A DNA stretch of 64,000 nt, taken from positions 2,191,789 to 2,255,788 of the forward strand of contig NW_017804353.1 of the NCBI RefSeq assembly GCF_001625305.1. Reading direction: 5' to 3'. Position 1 is the stretch's first letter; each line of letters opens with the position of its first letter. The notes beneath the pieces are model-generated. The model worked only from the letters and a program-made list of their open reading frames with translations. It did no database searches and was not told the origin of the DNA. A program made the position numbers and the translations under genes. Source of the DNA: Branchiostoma belcheri. Taxonomy: Eukaryota; Chordata; Leptocardii; Amphioxiformes; Branchiostomatidae. Positions 39,027 to 48,943 of the stretch are shown here, one piece after another.

Positions 39027-40037
39027 TTTGGTTTTGGTTCGGTCTAGATTACTGCAGTTTTCTTACTACTTGCTAGGTGGCGCTAGTGATAGGCCGTGAC
39101 AGCATTTGGCTTCTTTCAATTTCAAAAAATGTCATGTTTCGCTACGCGATCTATGTCATTCTTAACGTTTCGGCAAGATATTATACAAATATACAATTAC
39201 GACCTAAGCAATCACCAAATATCATGACCAGCCGCCATCTATCTATTTAGTCAATGTACACCCGGCCCGTACCACGGTACACTCTTTCCAGCCGCTTCTA
39301 AAGCCTGGTACACTGTAACTGTTACTACAAGTAAAACTATACCGGTAGAGGCTTACAAGCATCACGTCCAGACATTAAGCCTTTGTTAACGTTGGTGTAA
39401 CCTACTTCAGCTACAATGCTACACAGGAGAGCGACTTCATGGTATCGGGTTACCGGGTCACATGTGATCACTCAGCCTAGTATTCTTCGTGATAGAGTTT
39501 GTAAACCGTACATTTCGAAATGAATTAAATCCAATTTACCTTATCTATGGTGACCTTCGAACATAAACTAGGAATAAGATGCTTTTGTATGTTATTATGT
39601 GAATACCAAAGCAGTCTGTTGTCTAATACTGGCCAGCTTTCCGTGCAAAATATTGTACACGCAACGGAAATAAAATTGCCTCGATCCAGGTTTAGCTTCG
39701 ATTCCTAAAAAGCTATTCATCCCAATTTTTCAACAAATGAGAGCCAGTGCAACGTCTTAACAACAAGTACAATGGACGGCGGACCACAGCTGACCTTCCC
39801 GTCAGTCCCTGGCGGTTGACGCAATTCGAGTGAGCGACAGTATTTAGGATGTACTTTAGTATACTGTCTCGGGGCCACCATAAGAGCTGTTTACCAAAGA
39901 ACCACAAAGACTACTTGTACGTTAGCAACAAATATCATGATATTGTGCCCTACCTAGGCCTAGGGTGAACTCACAAAGACATATTAGAGGTAACGTTTCC
40001 CTCAGACGGACGCTTGCTTCAGGAGGACGTGTCAAGG
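39027..40037. other. Divergent intergenic region
   Basis: Lies between the ABHD16A start (leftward) and the PAN-kringle gene start (rightward), so it holds both promoters. At about 39281-39317 the text actctttccagccgc then aagcctggtac matches the right half of the foldback element at 48189-48355, so it is a fragment of that family. No other gene seen. Confidence 0.55.
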
Positions 40038-42141
40038 ATGGCGCTGGTCCTTTACGTCACGGTGGCTCTAGTGTCTGCTTTCCTGTGGCCGAGTCTGTGT
40101 GGTTCTCTCACGGAAGATGAGATTCTTCAAGGGCTGGAGACGAACATGAACAGTCCAGAGGTGATAAACACCAGACTGACGCAGCATCTCATCGCACGTT
40201 ACCAGGTAAGGTCTACGTAGAAAGTAGAGAAATGTTATTATGTAGCAAACTAATGGGGCAAGGAATTGCTCCCGAGCAGCCTTCGTAAACCATACTTCTC
40301 TTATTGGGTCACTGGATATAGTCCTTACTCTCACTGAGTCAAGCTTGTCTTGAGCACCAGCATTGACATGGTACGATTTTGAAGACGTGGATTTTTGTTT
40401 GTTTGTTTGTTTGTTTGAAAAAAATTATTTATTCATGAGAAGCTCAAATCGGCCTGTAGGTCGCTTTTCATTGGGGTCATGATGAGAGAACAGGTAAGGG
40501 TCAGGCATGATATTTTCAAGCAGGCTGTCACAGAACCAACCACCAAAAAGGATCTAAAATTCTAAAGTAGTCTTTTTCGTATAGTGCAAACTCATGCAGT
40601 TTGAGAAACCGTAAAGACCGTTAAAGAGTCTAACATTGCGTTAGGTTAAAAGGCTGCCAAAAAATCTCTTTATATAATTATATTGTGTGTTTTTGAAGGT
40701 GCGTGGACCATCGCCCTCAGTGTCGCAGCTAGCTGTAGAGCTGTAATATCTCATCAAAGGCGGTAGCTAGCCACATGACACCGAAAGAGCTGTTAACCCT
40801 TGCACATCTAACTGCAAGTGTTGTAGTATGTAGTGATTCCCCGACTGTATTGAACGTCTTTGTTTCTGAAGGTCGACCATCGCCTGCAGTGCTCGCAGCT
40901 CTGCTATCTAACCAGAGACTGTCAGTCCTACAACTATCACGAAGATGAAGGCGTCTGTGAGCTGAACGACCAGACTTACATCCAAGGTCTCGTCAGTTTT
41001 TCCTTCACGACTGGGCAGGATCCCGGCTGGGACTACTACGAACGACACTCGTTCTACATGATAAGGGTGATTGTGCTTTACGCAACGGTGTCTTTTTTTA
41101 TAATTTTCGTGTAAGTAAAGCATCATCAGAAGAATTAGGAAAGGGAACATATCTTTCTGATTTGCAGCATACTTTGAACATATTTAAACAAAAAATGTAG
41201 TTAAACTTTGCCTATATATAACTATAACCGTGATTTTTAGGGTGAAAATTGAAATTGCTCGATGTACAATACAATACTGTATCTTTACCGCGCTTCCTCC
41301 TAAATATAAAATTCTAAATCTTATAAAATGTATGCTGTTGCTCTTGTTAAATAAATTGACTCTGAACCCCTGCATAATATGTAGGCGTGGTGGTACGAGT
41401 GTCCCGGGTCCAGCCCGTGCCAGAATGGCGGAGTGTGCACCCGGAAGGTCCTGGGCGGTTCGGGGGGAGAGCGGCAGCCGTGCACTCATCTCTGCGTCTG
41501 TCCTGTGGGCTACTCCGGTCCTCATTGCAGCAGTAAGTTTTTTTAACCTTCGTAAAGAAGCTGTTTGTATGTATGCGTTTATATATGTATGTATGCATTT
41601 ATAGATGGATGTGGCTTAGCACGATAACTCAAGAAGCTATGGATGGATTGTCACGAAACTTAGTGGGTGAGTATGGTGGATTGTAATATGGTAATGCAGT
41701 GAAACTTCCGGTTTTTTTTCAATTGATTAATTATTTTCATTGATCGCTATTTGAAACAACAGTAGAATAGAACATGCAACAGAAGATAAGTACACTCGTG
41801 AGGTAGGTTGAAGTTCGTTGTTTAAAAGTACCCCTGTTATAAACTTTACATTTGCGTAGTGCTTTCACCATTACTTGTTTTCCCCAATGTCAATAGTTCG
41901 AGACTGCCAGGTAGGCAATGGAGCGTCCTTCCGAGGAAAAGTCACCGTTACGAACACAGGCAGGATCTGTCAACGCTGGGACAGCCAGACGCCACACGGG
42001 CACGGGAGAACTCCCTCGGGGTATCCGTCATCCGGACTGGAGCGGAACTACTGCCGGAATCCGGACGGCGAGTCCGGAGTTTGGTGCTACACCACGGATC
42101 CGGGGAGGAGATGGGAGCTGTGTGACGTGCCGCAGTGTTAG
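40038..42141 (+). CDS. Secreted PAN/apple-EGF-kringle protein
   Basis: Predicted secreted protein of 251 residues from four exons: 40038-40205, 40872-41066, 41385-41532, 41897-42141, all phases agree. A signal peptide covers ~1-24. A PAN/apple-like unit lies at ~57-120 (LQCSQLCYLTRDCQSYNYHE, then CELNDQ). An EGF-like domain is at ~122-171 (SSPCQNGGVC, CVCPVGYSGPHC). A C-terminal kringle is at ~174-251 with six Cys and the hallmark NYCRNPDGE and WCYTTDPGRRWELCDVPQC, ending right at the last Cys. The Asp-x-Asp lysine-binding pair of plasminogen kringles is absent (RRWELC). There is no protease domain. PAN and kringle units occur together in plasminogen and HGF; this gene has one of each plus an EGF. 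Its ligand is unknown. Confidence 0.87.
40394..40500 (-). repeat. Retroelement 3' tail with (TTTG)n
   Basis: Intron 1 of the PAN-kringle gene has (ttgt)n, then ttatttattcatgagaagct and gcctgtaggtcgcttttcat. Read on the minus strand, this looks like a LINE-type 3' end followed by a simple-sequence tail. Confidence 0.45.
40699..40746 (+). pseudogene. Decayed copy of PAN exon start
   Basis: The intron sequence after ttttgaag (gtgcgtggaccatcgccctc and on) copies the beginning of the PAN-encoding exon after ttctgaag at 40872 (gtcgaccatcgcctgcagtg), but indels and a stop break the frame. A remnant of a partial exon duplication. Confidence 0.7.
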
Positions 42142-42861
42142 TTAGTTAAAGCTAGTTCAAGCCCTCTCGCAACCATAAGCATGGTCGCATATGGCGGCGC
42201 CTTTCTCCGTTTCATATACACACAGTTGTATAATCACTACAGCGGGGTAGTGGTGTGTGTTTAACTCCAATACTCGTTCTCAGTCTCTACAGTCGAGGCT
42301 GAGGAGTGACTGACAAATGACTGACAAAAGAGTTCTGATATATATTCTATTGTGTCTGAATGTATTGTTAAAACCAAAAGACGGGAAGTTGACAAATCTC
42401 TTACAGCTAGCTTGAAGAACACACACAAAATAAACAACGCCTAGCAACACAGTCTGTTTAAAGATAACATATGTGCTACAACTATTTCTAAACGCTAAGG
42501 ATCCGGTATACCGCAAGTTAGATTACTGAAACAAAGAAAACGTATAGAACAACCACGTAACAACACCTTCGATTTAACCGGAGGCTAGACTGTCCAAACA
42601 CTCCACGTACAGTTGCATTTTACACAATACATCTAGTTCTAGTAAAAAATGCTAGCTATACGGAACATGTAAAGATAATGACTCAATAAAAGAAAAAAAA
42701 ATCAGTGGTCACAATATTAAAAGAAAAACACAATGAGATAAACTCTCATCATTCAAATACATTGCTTCTGACCCATATGATGCCATATCATGTAAGCCTT
42801 GCACAGCCATTGATAGGCTTTGGATCAGAGTACATGTATTACGAAAGCTTTTATTATACCA
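42142..42861. other. Convergent 3' flanks
   Basis: Between the PAN-kringle stop codon and the zinc-finger stop codon, which point towards each other. AT-rich, no gene seen; presumably 3'UTRs. Confidence 0.5.
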
Positions 42862-43710
42862 TCAACATGTGGACTGTTTCTGGCGAAAGTGGTTCCATAT
42901 GTGCGACTCTAACTGACACAGAGTAGTGAACTGCTTGCCGCACTCCTCACATCTGTACCGTTTCTCATCAGTGTGAGTCCGCATGTGTCTCTTTAGACTT
43001 TTCTGCGTAGAGAACTGCCTACTACACTCTTCACATCTGTACGGTTTCTCACCAGTGTGAGTCCGCATGTGAACTTTCAGAGTATCCAGCTGACTAAACT
43101 GCTTGCCGCACTCCTCACACCTGTACGGTTTCTCCCCTGTGTGGGTCCGCATGTGACTCCTCAGATTACTCCGCGCGCTGAACTGCTTGCCGCACTCCTC
43201 ACAGCTGTACGGCTTCTCACCTGCGTGACTTCTGATATGTCTCTTGAGATTGCCCAGTTCAACAAAACACCTGCCGCACTCCTCACACCTGTACGGTTTC
43301 TCTCCCGTGTGAGTCCGAATGTGCGCCTTTAAGTCTGTAAGGTTAACGAACGACTTGCTGCACTCCTCACACCTGTACGGGCGCTCCCCTGTGTGAGTCC
43401 GCACGTGCGACCTTAGAGTACCCGGTTGTCTGAACTGCCTGCCACACTGCCCGCATCGGTAAGGTTTCTCGCCCGTGTGATACCTCATGTGCTTCTTCAG
43501 ATAACTCGGGAAGAGAAACGCCTTGCCGCACTCGCTACACTTGTGTGGACGCGGAGAATCCGTGTGAGAAACCATGTGTTTCTTCAGGTAACTCAAGAAG
43601 CGAAACACCTTGCCGCACTCACCACACTTGTGCAGGGGATAGGGAGAATCCTGCTCTACGCGCCCCTTCTCTCCCTCCGCTTGTTCCAGACGGGATTCAG
43701 CTGTCGCCAT
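42862..43710 (-). CDS. C2H2 zinc-finger protein, nine fingers (copy 1)
   Basis: Nuclear DNA-binding type protein of 282 residues in one coding exon. After an acidic leader of ~35 residues come nine Cys2-His2 fingers in a row, most joined by the canonical TGEKPY linker (for example [20 protein letters not shown]). The last ends [15 protein letters not shown]. There is no KRAB, SCAN or BTB domain. I chose the ATG at 43710 ([10 protein letters not shown]) and not the longer open frame from 43848, because an AG acceptor (cctgtag) lies just upstream at 43718-43720. The paralogue at 45921 has the same acceptor and MATAE start. The target sites are unknown. It is a tandem paralogue of the gene at 45112. 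Confidence 0.9.
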   Translation of the reverse strand: MATAESRLEQAEGEKGRVEQDSPYPLHKCGECGKVFRFLSYLKKHMVSHTDSPRPHKCSECGKAFLFPSYLKKHMRYHTGEKPYRCGQCGRQFRQPGTLRSHVRTHTGERPYRCEECSKSFVNLTDLKAHIRTHTGEKPYRCEECGRCFVELGNLKRHIRSHAGEKPYSCEECGKQFSARSNLRSHMRTHTGEKPYRCEECGKQFSQLDTLKVHMRTHTGEKPYRCEECSRQFSTQKSLKRHMRTHTDEKRYRCEECGKQFTTLCQLESHIWNHFRQKQSTC

Positions 43711-43925
43711 GTCGAGCCTACAGGACATGTAAAATTCAACATTCGATATTTCATTTTGAGAACAAATGGGCACCGATAAGACCCCGGTTTTGCAAGGAGA
43801 CAATGTATTTGAGGGACAAAAGACGGCAAGAGTTTGCACGGGGAACATAAAAAACTACAACGAAATAAAACCATGGAAGTAGTCGTGAATAAATACAGGA
43901 AAGCAATATTATGGTCAGCACTTAC

Positions 43926-44036
43926 CAAGTTGCACTGACGCTCCAAAGTACTGCACGATGTTTTCACGACGACACAGATCCTCACGGCTGCAGAGTCAGT
44001 ACTGACAGAAACAGAGCAGTCAGGGACGCGTTTATA
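43926..44036 (-). promoter_or_regulatory. TATA promoter and 5'UTR exon of zinc-finger copy 1
   Basis: On the minus strand a TATAAA box (44031-44036, in tgtataaacgcg) is followed by ~80 bases of noncoding exon ending at 43926 with a GTAAGT donor. The whole block is almost identical to 46814-46924 in front of the second zinc-finger gene. The exon should splice to the acceptor at 43717. Confidence 0.75.
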
Positions 44037-44059
44037 CAGGGACTGAGTGGGTGGGTAAA

Positions 44060-45111
44060 ACCGATCCGATGGGTTTTACTTGATTATGATCATGTTACAT
44101 GAGCCAATTTGCATTGGGGAAATCAGACATCATTAGATAAAAAGACAATCACTTGACATTAGCAACAAAGACAACAACACATTACGTGTTTTAATATATT
44201 GTTGAAACTGAGATAGCCAATGTTTTGTTTCGGCAGACTGTCTAATCTTATTTAGTGAAAGATAAATAAATGGCCAATTATAGTTTGAAATACATCAAAC
44301 ACTTCCTTACAGCATCAAAGCTACCGATAAAGTACTAGTGTACAAATAACCACTGAGTCAATAAAACTAATTTTGCACCCTCTATAGTCGACATACATTA
44401 ACGATAAAGACAACAGCATATTGGAGTGTTTTAATTTATTGTTGAAACTGAGATCAAAGGGAATTAAGGTTGTCTGCATACAATGGAACTGTTTCGTTTC
44501 GGCAGACTGTCTAATCTAATAACAAAACATGCAGAAAGTAGACTCTAGCAGCTACATGTAGCGTACAGAACGTTTGGAAACAAACATAAAGCTATACTTT
44601 TGACAAAATATTTATACTAAACACACAACGAAAGTTCAGCTATGTAAAACATAAAGTGGAGATCTAATAAATAAAAAAAAAAGAAAAAAAGAAGAAAAAC
44701 ATAAAGTTACATTTTAATGGATTTATAACTAGTATGCATGCTGTGATTAACTCTAAACGCTAGGGACCTACTAAATTTACATCAGGCAGTCAAATATAAA
44801 GAGAAAAGTAGAACTTTTAGTTACTAGTACTAAAACGAAGACAACAAGTCAACTTAGCGTTAGTACGGACGGACGGTGATGTCAAAGAAACGGTGTCTTG
44901 CCATGTACTAGTAACTCGTCCGTATTGTTCTAACATATTACGGAACATGCAATATTAATTACTTTACAGAGGAGTCATGTAGAGATTACAATATCAAAAG
45001 AAAACAGTAAAAAAAAGAGGTTACGTTGGTAAAAGAATAACATAGTGAGATCTGACCCCATCTGTAAATACCAACATTGCGGTTGGCGCATATGATTTCA
45101 CATGATGGTCT
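44060..45111. other. Spacer between the zinc-finger genes
   Basis: AT-rich. It holds two copies of a diverged segment (ttgttgaaactgaga, then ttcggcagactgtctaatct) near 44200 and 44440. Related text recurs near 47110 and 47200, so the duplicated unit includes flanking DNA. Probably 3'UTR and intergenic; no further gene seen. Confidence 0.5.
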
Positions 45112-45921
45112 TTACACAGACATTGGCCGGTCGGTATGAGTACGCATGTGTGTCTTCAAGGTAAATAACCGACTAAACTGCCTGCCGCACTCCTCGCAAT
45201 TATACGGTTTCTCACCTGTGTGAGTCCGCACGTGTCTCTTTAAACCACTCCGCGAGCTGAAGTGCCTGCTACACTCCTCACACATGTAGGGTTTCTCACC
45301 TGTGTGAGTCCGCACGTGTCTCTTTAAACCGCTCCGTGTGGTGAACTGCCCGCTACACTCCTCACACATGTAGGGTTTCTCACCAGTGTGAGTCCGCATG
45401 TGTGTTATAAGAGTAGACTGCTGGTTAAACTGCATGTTGCACTCTTTGCAAATGTGAGGTTTTTCATTAGTGTGAGTCATAATGTGCCTCTTTAAATCTG
45501 ACAGCCGAGTGAACTGCCTGCTGCACTCCCCGCATTTGTAAGGTTTCTCACCCGTATGAGACCGCATGTGTATCTTTAGATTTACCAGCTGACTAAACTG
45601 CTTGCTGCACTCCCCACATCTGTACGGTTTCTCACCAGTGTGACTTCTTATGTGCTTCTTCAGAGTACCCAGCTCAGTGAACTGCTTCCCACATTCCTCG
45701 CATCGGTACGGTTTCTCACCAGTGTGGGTCCGCATGTGTCGCTTCAGACTATTCTGGAAGCTAAACGCCTTGCCACACTCGCCACACAAGTTGTAGGTAC
45801 GCGGAGAATACCGCTGTCGACGCCCATTCTCTTCCTTCTCTTGTTTCACAAGGAATTCAGATGTCTCCATGTCTCCATTCTCTTCCTTCTCTTGTTTCAC
45901 AAAGAATTCAGCTGTCGCCAT
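45112..45921 (-). CDS. C2H2 zinc-finger protein, eight fingers (copy 2)
   Basis: Nuclear DNA-binding type protein of 269 residues, one coding exon. The leader (~residues 1-40) contains a tandem repeat: EFFVKQEKEENG and EFLVKQEKEENG, the second seen also in the DNA at about 45843-45910. Eight Cys2-His2 fingers follow, linked by TGEKPY or variants such as TNEKPH, ending FTLKTHMRTHTDRPMSV. There is no KRAB, SCAN or BTB domain. The start at 45921 (MATAEFFVKQ) is chosen because of the AG acceptor at 45933-45935 and conservation with copy 1. Fingers six and seven are nearly identical ([23 protein letters not shown]), a sign of recent internal duplication. Confidence 0.9.
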   Translation of the reverse strand: MATAEFFVKQEKEENGDMETSEFLVKQEKEENGRRQRYSPRTYNLCGECGKAFSFQNSLKRHMRTHTGEKPYRCEECGKQFTELGTLKKHIRSHTGEKPYRCGECSKQFSQLVNLKIHMRSHTGEKPYKCGECSRQFTRLSDLKRHIMTHTNEKPHICKECNMQFNQQSTLITHMRTHTGEKPYMCEECSGQFTTRSGLKRHVRTHTGEKPYMCEECSRHFSSRSGLKRHVRTHTGEKPYNCEECGRQFSRLFTLKTHMRTHTDRPMSV

Positions 45922-46340
45922 GTTGATCAAACCTACAGGAATTATGTAACATACAACATTAAAGATTTTAATTATGGACACCATGAAAACCCCGGTTTTT
46001 CAAGGACACATATAATATATTTGAGACACAAAAATACGGCAAGATATTGCATGGGAAATATGAAAACCTACAAACCTACAAACAATGAAACCAACAACAC
46101 CATAAAACCTACAAGTTAACAAAATCTCTTGAATCTGTTTTATACTGTCAGCTGATGGATTAACTTCTTGAAATGCATAGTTCGGAATGCTAAGGATTCA
46201 AACAACCAGTTTCGCATAAGTAGTCAACAATGAAAAGTAAGTCTAAATGTAGAAACAAAGCCGATTTATAATGTACATGTATAATGACATACAACAAGAT
46301 GCCACATGGCAGTGAATAAAAAAAACACGAAATGATACAA

Positions 46341-46760
46341 CGAATGAATGAAGACCTTTATTGTACGCACATCCACTGGGTTAAGTACAGGTCACAAAAA
46401 AGGATGGGATATAGATAACGTTACATACATACATCGTCAAGTAGCGCTAGCTACAATCACGTAAATTCGGCTTCTTCTCGTTTCTTAATGGCAAAAATGT
46501 GAGAACAGATATGTTTCAATACAGAAGGTTTGTCTAAGCTCATTAGAAATATAAATTTATCTGTACAGCTTAGAAGCTAGATGTATAAAGAAGGGGAACA
46601 TAGGTTGTATCAGATTATAAAGATCTACTCTCTCTTTGTGGTATAGTTTACATTCTGTTACAAAATGTTTCTCGTCTTCGATTCTTCCTAGATCACATGT
46701 ACAGTACCGACATATTTGTTGTTCTAGGGGAGTGCGGTTATGTCTACAACAAGCTGTCAC
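46341..46760 (-). mobile_element. 5'-truncated LINE fragment
   Basis: The minus-strand frame 46557-46760 encodes a ~67-residue tail with CRYCTCDLGRIEDEKHFV and then TECKLYHKERVDLYN. This is the Cys/His-containing C-terminal region common in non-LTR retrotransposon polyproteins (pattern ExEDExHFxxxCxLY). Downstream lies an AATAAA-type end and a short (ATTC)n tail, at 46341-46365. The reverse transcriptase and endonuclease are missing, so it is dead. It sits in the first intron of zinc-finger copy 2. Confidence 0.8.
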
Positions 46761-46813
46761 AAGGTCGTAGTCACAGAGAAATAACTACAGAAAAAAACAT
46801 AGTCGGCACTTAC

Positions 46814-46924
46814 CAAGTTGCACTGACGCTCCAAAGTACTGCACGATGTTCTCACGACGGCACAGATCCTCACGGCTGCAGAGTCAGTACTGACAGAAAC
46901 AGAGCAGTCAGGGACGCGTTTATA
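46814..46924 (-). promoter_or_regulatory. TATA promoter and 5'UTR exon of zinc-finger copy 2
   Basis: TATAAA at 46919-46924 (tatataaacgcg), then a noncoding exon ending at 46814 with a GTAAGT donor, near-identical to the block before copy 1. It should splice to the acceptor at 45932, leaving the LINE fragment in the intron. Confidence 0.75.
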
Positions 46925-48188
46925 TAGGGACTGGGTGGGGTGGATAAAACCGGTCCGGTGGGTTTTACTTGATTTCGAAACAAAGGAAAGTAAGATGCTG
47001 GTGTGCATAGGGAAGAGCCAGACAACATCAGGAAAAAGAGACCAAGACATCAGACAACATCATTAGATAAAACTTGGACAATGACGATAAAGACAACTAC
47101 ATATTACGTCTTTGTTGAAACTGAGATCAAAGGGACGATTGTCTTCATACACTACTAACGATAGCGAATGAAAGACAACGACATATTACGTGTTTTGCAT
47201 TTATTGTTGAAACTGAGAAAGTTGGTAAATGTATGAATACCCCAGATGCATTTTTCACACTAGTACTTTCGTCTAGTTGTAATCAAGGAGATACATGTAA
47301 CACCGGTGTTATAACTTCCTTGTTCGAATCAATAGTTACTCACATCACGACCGATTTGAAATACCAGTGGTACCGCGACACAGCGAGTGTAGGAGGTCAA
47401 CAAAGGTCTTACCTGTCTTTCAAAACTGCCCAGGGTTGATACAGAGCCGAAGTAAGATGGAAATCACTTCAGATTGGAGAGAAATAAAAGACACCCCACA
47501 CACGGCTCAAAAATGGCGGTTTAGCGTAAACAGATAGGTCAAACCACAGAGGGTAAAGGTTAAAGGTGACAAACCTGATTACCCGGCTCAAGGATTGTGT
47601 ATTTACGGACGCCTTGTCGGATACAGTAGAGGGGATTTTGTCTGGTATATCAGTTTAAACGATTGTCTATGCTACGGGTAATACAATTATAGTAAAATGA
47701 GAAAAAGAAGGAGATATTTCCAAGGTGGAAGCTGTATTGAAGATGATGAATAGTTACGAGATATATGTCGCAGCAAGACAACATCTCCACACAATAAAAA
47801 AAAAAAACTTCGAGAATGACGACGAAGATGATAAACAAACGAGACCACATGACGTGTATGAATTTATTGGTGACACTAAAAATGAAAACGGACAATATTT
47901 CGATGCATTTAAAACTAAAACATACTACATGAATAACTACAAGTAGTTGACTAAGTTCTTCAACAGACGGACAAAAAATACAACATGTACATATTACTAG
48001 TTTTGATTTATTGGCGACACTAAGATGCAGAAAGTTGACAAATCTCTAACAGCTACTGTTATGTATTCTACAGAACACTTGGAAAACAAAATTAACATTC
48101 TTTTGCATTTACAACTAACATTTACGCTGCTAATTCCTATTTTGAATTCTTATTAACGTCCCATATCTGCTTTTTTTTCAGAATGTTC
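46925..48188. other. Intergenic region upstream of zinc-finger copy 2
   Basis: AT-rich. It has repeats of the zinc-finger spacer (near 47110 and 47200) and short open frames without family features (for example 47725-47946). No gene I can support. Confidence 0.45.
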
Positions 48189-48355
48189 TAGCCTCTTCCA
48201 GGCTTGGTAAGGCGGCTGGAAAGAGTAGAAATCGGCCAAATAGAGAGATAAGCATGCCAAGGGAGTTTGTCCGTTGAGAGAACGCGGCGAAATGTTCTCT
48301 CAATGGACAAACTCCCTACTCTTTCCAGCCGCATCCCCAAGCCTGGTAGAGGTTA
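48189..48355. mobile_element. 167-bp foldback element with 9-bp target duplication
   Basis: Ends tagcctcttccaggcttgg and its near complement (ccaagcctggtagaggtta). Inner arms also pair: ggcggctggaaagagtag with ctactctttccagccgc, and agggagtttgtcc with ggacaaactccct. Direct repeats agaatgttc flank it at 48180-48188 and 48356-48364. No ORF. The 9-bp duplication fits a Mutator-type nonautonomous element. A fragment of the same family lies near 39281. Confidence 0.88.
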
Positions 48356-48943
48356 AGAATGTTCTACTGAATGACGAATCTAGTCATGAATGCACATTAG
48401 TTAATAAGTGGTCCCTCGGCGCACATTGAGAGGGCGGTAACATCAGGTCAAGGCCACGATGTCAGAACTTTGCGTGACTCCAGCCGTTTTATATCTACTT
48501 GTCACCGTTCTTAAAGCTAATTTGACAAAAATTTTGTGGAATTGATTTAATGTTGATTTCCCCAAACATGCTGACAACGTTGCCCTTGTTACATCACGAT
48601 CTGACAATTTCTGCTTCAAAGTGAAGACGAGGTGGGATTTATGTCTCCAATTCCTTTTATTATTTCGAAAAAGATATATTCAAAGTCAAGGTTATTTATA
48701 CAGAGTTTCCCAGATTTCAAAATGTAGAAAGATAAATTTGTTTTCATTATTGAATTGGACAAGCCGTGTTTTAAAGGCTACACATGTTCATACATCTACA
48801 ACTGTAGTCTCAAGAAGACTGAGAAGAAGCTGAAACTGTACATAGCAGTCGAACAAACTGTACATAGAAGAACGAACAAAAACTATTATCATTAAACTAC
48901 CATATAGGAAACCACAATATTTTGATTCAGAATTAATCTAAAA
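48356..48943. other. 3' flank of the acyltransferase gene
   Basis: AT-rich, no gene seen. A minus-strand AATAAA near 48657 is the likely poly(A) signal for the gene ending at 48944. Confidence 0.45.

Noticed and set aside
43057..43850. Plus-strand open frames opposite zinc-finger copy 1
   Set aside because: Antisense shadows of a repetitive finger array.
47725..47946. 73-residue plus-strand open frame (EAVLKMMNSYEIYVAARQ)
   Set aside because: No motif, low complexity, no splice or promoter context.
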